A stretch of DNA of 12,658 nt from Patescibacteria group bacterium UBA6899 (GTDB lineage: Bacteria > Patescibacteriota > Minisyncoccia > Phycocordibacterales > UBA6899), in the NCBI GenBank assembly GCA_002451235.1, contig DKBN01000049.1, forward strand, positions 1 through 12,658, read 5' to 3'. A program made the position numbers and the translations under genes. Under the pieces are notes generated by a model. It searched no databases and was not told the origin of the DNA. It saw only the letters and a list, made by a program, of their open reading frames with translations. Of this stretch, positions 6,421 to 11,781 are shown one piece after another (within the stretch, counting starts at the first letter, position 1; the number at the start of each line of letters is the position of its first letter).

Positions 6421-7612
6421 GGCCATCGTGAAGATACTCTATCTCATCACAAAATCGAATTTCGGCGGCGCGCAGCGGTATGTCTATGACCTCGCTCTCT
6501 ACGGACAAGGACACGGCCACGAGGTCGCCGTTGGGCTCGGGGGAGCCGGGCCTCTCAGGCAGAAGCTGGAAGAGGAGCATATCCCGGTCACCTCGATCGA
6601 GGGGTTAGGCCGCGACATCTCTTTCAGGGAAGATGTGCGTTCGGCTTTATCGACTTGGAAACTGATCCGCCGGAACCGACCGGACATCATCCATGTGAAC
6701 AGTTCGAAGATGGGCGGGGTCGGTTCCCTGCTCGGCAGGATATCGAACGGGATCGAGCACCTTCGTACGGTCATTCGGAAAGAGGCACGTCCGGCTCGCA
6801 TCATTTTCACAGGCCATGGCTGGGCGTTCAATGAGAATAGGAACGACTTCGAACGGACGTTGATCGGATTCTTCCATTGGCTCACGATACAGCTGGCGCA
6901 TAAGACCATTGCAGTCTCAAAGAAGACCTCCCAACAGATGCTGACGCTCCGCATATCGCCCAAAAAGGTCGTCGTTGTCAATAATGGCATCGATGAATTC
7001 CCGCTCCGCTCACGGGCCGACGCACGCGCGTCGATCCTTTCTGGGACCTCGTGGGAAGGAAGGGATCTCACTAGCGATATCGTGATAGGGACTATCTCTG
7101 AGCTTCACAAAAATAAAGGCCTCAATTATGCGATCGATGGGATCGCTCGACTTCCTCAAGAGATCCGTGAGCACGTTCGCTTCATCATCATCGGCGAAGA
7201 GGGGGATGAGCGGCAAAAACTCGAGGTGCAGATATCGGCGCTCGGACTTCAGGAACGTGTTCTCATCGCTGGAAAAAGAGAGAACGCGAAGGAGCTGCTC
7301 GCTGCCTTCGATATCTTCACTCTCTCGTCCATCACCGAAGCGTTCCCGTATGCGATCCTCGAGGCAGGCAGAGCGGGGCTCCCGATCGTCGCTTCTGCGG
7401 TTGGCGGGATCCCAGAGATGATCGATGACATGGAGTCCGGCATTCTCATCCACTCCAGGAACCCGAACGAGATCGCGCGCGCGTTGAGATTCCTCATCGA
7501 GAATCCCGAACGGCGCGAACAATTCGCGAGCGCGATCAAGACGCGTATCGCCGATCGATTCTCCATCGAAAAAATGGCCGAAGAGACGTATGCGCTATAC
7601 GATTCTCTCTAG
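6419..7612 (+). CDS. GT4-family glycosyltransferase (GT-B fold)
   Basis: A retaining glycosyltransferase that transfers a sugar from a nucleotide donor, probably onto a lipid-linked or surface glycan. The 397 residues show the N-terminal acceptor domain with ILYLITKSNFGGAQRYVYDL (6-25), IIHVNSSKMGG (90-100), IIFTGHGWAF (128-137), AVSKKTSQQML (165-175) and VVVNNGIDEF (185-194). The donor domain follows with IGTISELHKNKG (223-234), FIIIGEEGDE (255-264) and the GT4 E-x7-E motif at E307/E315 (EAFPYAILE), then ASAVGGIPEMI (325-335). No membrane helix. Starts at 6374, 6419 (ATG, given here) and 6428 (GTG) are possible; the GTG is attractive because family members begin with (M)KILYLI and an extended -10 ends 7 bases before it. 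Its stop overlaps the stop of the convergent rodA by two bases, within CTAG. Acceptor and sugar are unknown. Confidence 0.92.
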   Translation: MAIVKILYLITKSNFGGAQRYVYDLALYGQGHGHEVAVGLGGAGPLRQKLEEEHIPVTSIEGLGRDISFREDVRSALSTWKLIRRNRPDIIHVNSSKMGGVGSLLGRISNGIEHLRTVIRKEARPARIIFTGHGWAFNENRNDFERTLIGFFHWLTIQLAHKTIAVSKKTSQQMLTLRISPKKVVVVNNGIDEFPLRSRADARASILSGTSWEGRDLTSDIVIGTISELHKNKGLNYAIDGIARLPQEIREHVRFIIIGEEGDERQKLEVQISALGLQERVLIAGKRENAKELLAAFDIFTLSSITEAFPYAILEAGRAGLPIVASAVGGIPEMIDDMESGILIHSRNPNEIARALRFLIENPERREQFASAIKTRIADRFSIEKMAEETYALYDSL

Positions 7613-8730
7613 ATGCCGAGGAATTCCTTCTTCATCCCTTCCCTGTGAGTGCTTTGGGCATATGTTCTCATCCCCATAAGGATCCCGATACCGATGAATT
7701 CGGTCATAAGGTGCGACCCGCCATAGCTCATAAACGGCAAGGTCTGGCCTGTGACGGGCAGGAGCCCCATGTTCATCCCGATATGAACGGAAAATTGCGT
7801 CATGAAGAATATCGCAACGCCCGCAGCGAAGAGCGTCTCAAAGTTCGACGCTCCTCTCGTTGCCAGCAGGAGTATCCTCCAGATGATGATTCCGAAACAT
7901 ATCAGAAGCAACATGACACCTATGAACCCCCATTCTTCTGCGAACGCAGCGAAGATGAAATCGGTCTGATATTCGGGAAGGAATCTTAGTCGTGATTGCG
8001 TCCCGTAGCCGATCCCTTTCCCGAGGATCTCCCCCGACCCGACCGCGATGGTCGATTGGTACGCGTTGTATCCTGCCCCACGGACATCAGCAAGCGGGTT
8101 GATGAAGGTCGCGATGCGGGCCTTCTGATATGGATGCAGCGCGAAATTCCATAGGACAAAGAACGATACCGCAGCGAAACCGATGACCATGAACAGATGC
8201 TTCTTCGAGATCCCCGAGACCATCACCATCCCGAACCATATGGCGCCGAGGATGATCGCCGAGCCGAAGTCGGGCTGAGCAAGGACCAGAAAGAACGGAA
8301 TGGCCGCATAGATCCCCGAAATGATGATATGTTTGACGTTCGCGATCTCGATATGGCGTCGGGAAAAATATTTCGCGAGTACAAGGATGACCACAAGTTT
8401 CATCGGGTCCGATGGCTGGATAGCAAAGAATCCGAGATCGAACCAACTTTGCGCACCCTTGAAGACGCTTCCGATGAGCGTCAGCAGTAGCAGGGCCCCG
8501 CAACCGAACAGATAGATCGCGACCATTACGTTCGTTTTGCGAAGGAAACGAAAATCCACCTGGCTCAGAGCGAGACATGCTATGAACGATGCGCCGACCC
8601 ACATGAGTTGATGTAAAAAATACGTATTCGTACCGATGAACGTATACATGGTCACGAGGCCGGCCCCGAGGATCGGGGCAGTTGCGGCGAGAAGCAGCCA
8701 GTCGATATGTCTAAATCGGTTGAGGAACAT
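7609..8730 (-). CDS. rodA: SEDS-family peptidoglycan glycosyltransferase RodA
   Basis: RodA polymerises lipid II glycan strands during lateral wall growth, normally with a class B penicillin-binding protein (none in this window). The 373-residue chain has about ten hydrophobic helices and the SEDS motifs: GAQSWFDLG (92-100), QPSDPMKLVVILVLA (105-119, Asp where Glu is usual in PSExxK), AQPDFGSAIILG (151-162), NPLADVRGAGYNAYQSTIAVG (211-231), LPEYQTDFIFAAFAEEWGF (251-269) with Asp257 at the catalytic-type aspartate position, and GLLPVTGQTLPFMSYGGS (322-339). These loops favour RodA over FtsW, though the two are close. The ATG at 8730 is preferred over an in-frame TTG at 8754; it overlaps the 3' end of the VWA gene by 20 bases, suggesting coupled translation. 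The 3' end overlaps the convergent glycosyltransferase gene. Confidence 0.94.
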   Translation of the reverse strand: MFLNRFRHIDWLLLAATAPILGAGLVTMYTFIGTNTYFLHQLMWVGASFIACLALSQVDFRFLRKTNVMVAIYLFGCGALLLLTLIGSVFKGAQSWFDLGFFAIQPSDPMKLVVILVLAKYFSRRHIEIANVKHIIISGIYAAIPFFLVLAQPDFGSAIILGAIWFGMVMVSGISKKHLFMVIGFAAVSFFVLWNFALHPYQKARIATFINPLADVRGAGYNAYQSTIAVGSGEILGKGIGYGTQSRLRFLPEYQTDFIFAAFAEEWGFIGVMLLLICFGIIIWRILLLATRGASNFETLFAAGVAIFFMTQFSVHIGMNMGLLPVTGQTLPFMSYGGSHLMTEFIGIGILMGMRTYAQSTHREGMKKEFLGI

Positions 8731-10099
8731 TGTTGATTCGCGGGATGATCTCAATCACAGAGGGAGCGCGCTTGCAGATGGCGGTCGCGACATCCTGGTA
8801 GACCTTGGACAGTTCCGCTCCGGTCGCCGCCGCATAATATTGTTCAGGGGTCGACGCGATCTCTTTTAACAGTTTTTCGTTCACTTCGTCGCCGAGCCCG
8901 ATCGTGTAAATGCCGACACCATCCTGTTTCAATGCTTGTGCGACCTGCCGGGTATATTCTTCAGGGTAATTCGGGTTCGCTGGATCTTTCGGGTAAGTTG
9001 GGGCACCGTCAGTGAGGAGCACGATGACCTGCCGCGCCTCTTTGTTCTTTCGCTGGCTCAAGAACTCATTCCGGGCGGAGAGCAGCGCGTCGCCGATATT
9101 TGTATACTGCACACCATCTTTCCCGATCTCAGTTTCGGAGATGGAATTCCTGACGGCAGAAAAGTTCTTGGTCAGTTCTTGGTCGATGGGCTGGCTTACT
9201 TTGGTCGCGAACGATACATAGCCGACCTGGTCGGATCCCGTCATTTTCGAAACGAACTCTTCGGCGGCATCCTTCGCCTGCGTCAGTGGCTGCGGGGGAG
9301 ACTTTTTATCAGAAGCCATGGAACCGGAGCGATCAAGCGCCAGCATGACATCGACCGGTTGCGAACAAGATTCATATTCCGCGCCATACACGAACCCTTG
9401 TGACCATGTGAAGGTGATCGGAGCAGTCTGGCCTGGGGGGACCTTATCGACCAGGGTCGCGCTTCCCGCGATCTGGTTCCCTTTCGCATCATAGATCATC
9501 GTCGTCACGCTCACATCGCGGATGGTATCTCCGCTATCGTTCGAAAGCGTCGCAACGAGTTTCGGGCGGGTATCAGAATTCTCCAGCGTTCTATTCGTGA
9601 TGCTCATTGCTGGAAGCTCTGCAGCCGTCTTGATCCAATCGACCACCTTTGAGAATGTCATCTCCACCTTGGCAGGAACCTGATCACCGGTCTGGAGGTT
9701 CCCCTCGAACACATAGAATCGTTCGTTCGGAAGCGCGAACGTCTGGCCGCTTCGTTCGAGGATCTTCGTGCCGTTCGCGTCGTATACTCGAACGGTATAC
9801 GGCAACTTCGACGTCCCGGTATTGAAATTAGGGTTCTCGACGCTCGCGATCGCGTAATATGTTCCTGGACGCGTTTCAAAGAGCTTCACCCAATCGATCT
9901 TTATCGGCGACACGTCGCTGCGGCATTGCAGCGCACAAGGGCCGCCGCAATCGACGCCGCGCTCGTTCTGGTTCTGCTTCCCATCTGTGCACGACGGCGG
10001 CTGATAATTAATGACTGCGACAGGCAAAGCCACGAACAGGGAGAAACAAGCCACAAGGATGGAAATGATGATGAGGCGGCGCTTTCCTGCCCAGGTCAT
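8711..10099 (-). CDS. Membrane-anchored von Willebrand factor A domain protein with Cys-rich N-terminal motif
   Basis: A 462-residue protein with an N-terminal membrane anchor (about 9-29) and the rest probably outside the membrane. Just after the helix lies a Cys motif, C37, C51, C55, C59 (CTDG ... GVDCGGPCALQC), resembling cysteine modules seen at the start of some secreted Patescibacteria proteins. A beta-rich region follows (65-240). The VWA domain runs from about 248 to 440 with a complete metal-ion-dependent adhesion site: D256-x-S258-x-S260 (DRSGSM), T333 (YTNIGDAL) and D364 (LLTDGAP), so it should bind a divalent cation and a protein ligand. The tail is short and carries no second anchor. 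An extended -10 ends 8 bases before the ATG at 10099. The gene overlaps rodA by 20 bases, so a link to wall synthesis is an inference from context. Ligand unknown. Confidence 0.9.
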   Translation of the reverse strand: MTWAGKRRLIIISILVACFSLFVALPVAVINYQPPSCTDGKQNQNERGVDCGGPCALQCRSDVSPIKIDWVKLFETRPGTYYAIASVENPNFNTGTSKLPYTVRVYDANGTKILERSGQTFALPNERFYVFEGNLQTGDQVPAKVEMTFSKVVDWIKTAAELPAMSITNRTLENSDTRPKLVATLSNDSGDTIRDVSVTTMIYDAKGNQIAGSATLVDKVPPGQTAPITFTWSQGFVYGAEYESCSQPVDVMLALDRSGSMASDKKSPPQPLTQAKDAAEEFVSKMTGSDQVGYVSFATKVSQPIDQELTKNFSAVRNSISETEIGKDGVQYTNIGDALLSARNEFLSQRKNKEARQVIVLLTDGAPTYPKDPANPNYPEEYTRQVAQALKQDGVGIYTIGLGDEVNEKLLKEIASTPEQYYAAATGAELSKVYQDVATAICKRAPSVIEIIPRINNVPQPI

Positions 10100-10107
10100 G
10101 ATCCTTC

Positions 10108-10119
10108 ATCATAACAAAA
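10108..10119 (-). promoter_or_regulatory. Extended -10 promoter element of the VWA-rodA unit
   Basis: Minus strand TTTTGTTATGAT, hexamer TATGAT at 10113-10108 with TG-n in front. Eight bases separate it from the ATG at 10099, implying a leaderless or near-leaderless message. A loose -35 (TTCGCA, 10137-10132, 18-base spacer) is present. Its TTTT tract doubles as the U-tract of the preceding terminator. Confidence 0.6.
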
Positions 10120-10144
10120 GCGCCCAGTTCTTGCGAAAGGGCGC
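10116..10144 (-). terminator. Terminator of the small CxxC protein gene
   Basis: Minus strand hairpin GCGCCC / GGGCGC (10144-10139 and 10125-10120), loop of 13 bases, followed directly by TTTTGTT. It begins 2 bases after the TGA of the small gene (10149-10147). Stem is short but all GC and correctly placed. Confidence 0.65.
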
Positions 10145-10146
10145 GC

Positions 10147-10341
10147 TCAAAGTTTCACGAGGTCGCCGCTACAGAGGCGATTCAGGAATGGTTCATTGTT
10201 CCATCCAAGATGCTTCTTCTCTCTTGCCAGCGGGTGCTCGCCGTATCGTTTGCCGCATTTACTGCATGTCCGAGTGCCATTCGTTCGGTACCACATCGGG
10301 TCATTTGCGCCCTCCCTCGACATCGAATCAAGCCATGGCAT
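10147..10341 (-). CDS. Small CxxC (zinc-ribbon-like) protein of unknown function
   Basis: A 64-residue soluble protein, MPWLDSMSREGANDPMWYR..., with C26-x2-C29 (TCSKCGKRYGEH), H36, H44 and C57 (NRLCSGDLVKL), a set of residues that could bind one zinc ion. I do not recognise the family. Support for its being real: an ATG at 10341 preceded by GGGAG at 7 bases, a plausible promoter (10369-10396), a terminator starting 2 bases after the stop, and a protein-like composition with no opposing gene. An in-frame TTG at 10362 would add 7 residues but lacks the ribosome site. It reads leftward toward the VWA gene but has its own terminator, so it looks monocistronic. Confidence 0.6.
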   Translation of the reverse strand: MPWLDSMSREGANDPMWYRTNGTRTCSKCGKRYGEHPLAREKKHLGWNNEPFLNRLCSGDLVKL

Positions 10342-10368
10342 GAGGATACTCCCAAAGAACAAAGCATC

Positions 10369-10396
10369 ATCGTACCACTCCCGCTCATGAGGACAA
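10369..10396 (-). promoter_or_regulatory. Predicted promoter of the small CxxC protein
   Basis: Minus strand TTGTCC (10396-10391, four of six), 16-base spacer, TGG-TACGAT extended -10 (hexamer 10374-10369). Predicted start near 10362, leader of about 21 bases including the GGGAG ribosome site. Confidence 0.45.
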
Positions 10397-10439
10397 GACC
10401 TTTGAGATGCCCACGTATAAATAGTTCTGCTTGAGAAAG

Positions 10440-10550
10440 TCGCTTCGCTCCTGAGTGCTCGCTACCCCGGCTCGCCTATCCTTCGACAGACTCAGGACAT
10501 GGCTGCGCCCTTCGAATCCCCACGCGAGCCGAGCAGTCGGCTCGCTCACC
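10440..10550. repeat. Palindromic intergenic (REP-like) cluster
   Basis: Non-coding stretch between the small CxxC gene and the rRNA operon terminator. It holds a 9-bp perfect hairpin GCGAGCCGA-gcag-TCGGCTCGC (10524-10545), another copy of GGCTCGC at about 10469-10475, and CCTTCGACAGACTCAGGACA (about 10480-10499). The last resembles a 20-mer I recall as a dispersed extragenic repeat in many environmental bacterial genomes. No gene is visible here; a reading frame crossing it is a shadow. Confidence 0.45.
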
Positions 10551-10551
10551 T

Positions 10552-10584
10552 CAAAACAATAAGTTCCGCTTGGGAAAGCGGAAC
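10552..10584 (-). terminator. Terminator of the rRNA-tRNA operon
   Basis: Minus strand: 9-bp perfect stem GTTCCGCTT / AAGCGGAAC (10584-10576 and 10571-10563), 4-base loop, then TTATTGTTTT. It starts 4 bases after the tRNA CCA end, closing the leftward rRNA operon. Confidence 0.9.
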
Positions 10585-10587
10585 AAA

Positions 10588-10663
10588 TGGTCGGGGCGAG
10601 TGGATTCGAACCACCGACCCCATGCAGGTGAGCATGTGCGCTACCAGGCTGCGCCACGCCCCG
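10588..10663 (-). tRNA. tRNA with Pro-like body and abnormal anticodon loop (possible CAC reading)
   Basis: Cloverleaf on the minus strand with encoded CCA. Acceptor CGGGGCG / CGCCCCG with A73, D arm GCGC-AGCCTGGTA-GCGC, T arm GGTGG-TTCGAAT-CCACT. C1:G72 and the D loop are typical of bacterial tRNA-Pro. The anticodon arm is CATGC-TCACCT-GCATG: a perfect 5-bp stem with only 6 loop bases, or 4 bp with 8 bases. If the first loop T is U33, the anticodon would be CAC (Val). No Pro anticodon (NGG) is present. It is one base shorter than a standard tRNA-Pro. It could be a functional oddity, a pseudogene or a sequence error. Confidence 0.7.
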
Positions 10664-10690
10664 ACCGGAACACGATGCGGAAAAGAGCAA

Positions 10691-10814
10691 CGGAGAAGGA
10701 GGCGGGGTTCGAACCCGCTCCCTCTTTGATGGAACGGCATAGCGGGCTTGGGAAGCATCGCATGCGAGACACGAGGTCTCATGGGTTCAGCTGCCAAAGC
10801 GCTCAGCCACGGGT
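10691..10814 (-). other. tRNA-like region (T arm and Ser-type 3' end; no regular cloverleaf)
   Basis: Minus strand between 5S rRNA and the tRNA. The 3' part is convincing: GCGGG-TTCGAAC-CCCGC T arm and an acceptor-like CTTCTCC with G73, as in bacterial tRNA-Ser, but no CCA. At the other end GGACCCG-TG-GCTGAGC...GGCAGC resembles a class II acceptor/D arm. The total of 124 bases is about 33 longer than a tRNA-Ser, and the 5' acceptor pairs with the 3' strand at only 4 of 7 positions. The middle forms hairpins (GAGAC-ctcgt-GTCTC; GCATGCG...CGC-t-ATGC) instead of a clear anticodon arm. It may be a decayed, insert-bearing or misread tRNA-Ser. Confidence 0.35.
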
Positions 10815-10886
10815 CCATGCATGGGGGCATGCAGGCATCCTGAGCCTACTCCCTCTTGGGTACTACATGAAGCGATCCAATGCTTC

Positions 10887-11000
10887 GATCTGGCGACGAG
10901 CTACTTTCCCCTACTTTATAGAGTATCATCGCCTCTCTCGGGCTTAACTTCCGAGTTCGGAATGGGATCGGGTGTGACCCCGAGGACGAGTCACCAGATC
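10887..11000 (-). rRNA. rrf: 5S ribosomal RNA
   Basis: About 114 bases on the minus strand bounded by the terminal helix GATCTGGTGAC / GTCGCCAGATC (11000-10990 and 10897-10887). Internal 5S landmarks are present: GGGGTCACACCCGATCCC, CCATTCCGAACTCGGAAG and TTAAGCCC, followed by the helix III/IV region. 5S RNA is part of the central protuberance of the large subunit. It is read in the same direction as 23S and lies downstream of a long spacer. Ends are estimated from the terminal helix. Confidence 0.93.
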
Positions 11001-11498
11001 GAAATCTTGGATCACGTTTCCGGACTCTGTAGAGTGCCGAAGAATATTCGGCAAAACCCATAGGGAGGGGCAACCCCAGTCATGACTTGCCATTCAACAA
11101 GAGCTCTCTGAAAACAGCCGGCATCGGTGGCCATCCGCGCGCGTCCAGCTGCAAGGAACACTTGATTCTCTTGTGTGCATAAGGCTAGCCCCTGCCTATG
11201 GATTTCTTTGTACCACTCAACAGAGTCCGTAAACAATCTGGCCTAAAACATGCGACGCATGTTCGGCCGGTGCAAAAGGTGTGATCATCGAGCAACGACA
11301 CTCTCGTGTTGCTATTCTGATCTTCTTGGAACACGAACATTCGTTCGAATGCTCCCTCCAAGAAGACCAATGGGTTTTCGATGCAGAGCGCGAAGCGAAG
11401 GAGCAATATCACGGAGCTGTATGGATAATACTGCGACGTGATTTGCGACGCGTGCGACAAAGCTCTGCGCGAAAACACATGGTCTTCTAGGTTCCCAA
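11001..11498 (-). ncRNA. Long, highly structured 23S-5S spacer
   Basis: About 500 bases without a supported gene, much longer than usual for this spacer. Read on the transcribed (minus) strand it contains, from 23S to 5S: a long imperfect stem with arms 11488-11462 and 11389-11361; a hairpin around 11357-11330; a small GCAA..TTGC hairpin near 11292-11312; GGCC-ga-ACATGCG..CGCATGT-tttaGGCC (11268-11240); and a 209-base domain closed by CGGACTCTGTTGAGTG / CACTCTACAGAGTCCG (11229-11214 and 11036-11021; 15 of 16 pairs), with further nested stems inside. Reading frames on the minus strand (for example 11012-11236) have no recognisable motifs. It may serve rRNA processing or carry an independent structured RNA. 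Confidence 0.6.
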
Positions 11499-11781
11499 TA
11501 GGTCGACAAATTAGTACTTCTTGGCTGAACGCCTTACAGCGTGTACACCTAAAGCCTATCACGTGGTCATCTCCCACGGGTCTCAACGATTCCTCATCTT
11601 AGGGTGGGCTTCGAGCTTAGATGCTTTCAGCTCTTATCCCTTCCCGACATAGCTACCCTGCGGTGCCACGGGCGTGACAGCAGGCAGACCAGAGGTCGGT
11701 TCATCTCGGTCCTCTCGTACTAGAGACAAATCCCTTCAAGAATCCGCGCCTGCAGCAGATAGGAGACCGACCTGTCTTACG

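Noticed and set aside
10385..10947. Several open frames on both strands over the tRNA-like genes
   Set aside because: Translations of tRNA sequence (for example GVAQPGSA from the tRNA D arm), a common annotation artefact.
11012..11236. Leftward 74-codon frame in the 23S-5S spacer (TTG start)
   Set aside because: Lies inside the nested RNA stems, no ribosome site, runs to within 12 bases of 5S; pairing explains the sequence better.
10887..11498. RNase P RNA, tmRNA or SRP RNA hidden in the spacer
   Set aside because: None of their conserved core motifs could be found on either strand.
11185..11586. Leftward 133-codon frame overlapping the 23S 3' end
   Set aside because: Overlaps mature rRNA sequence and has no motif.
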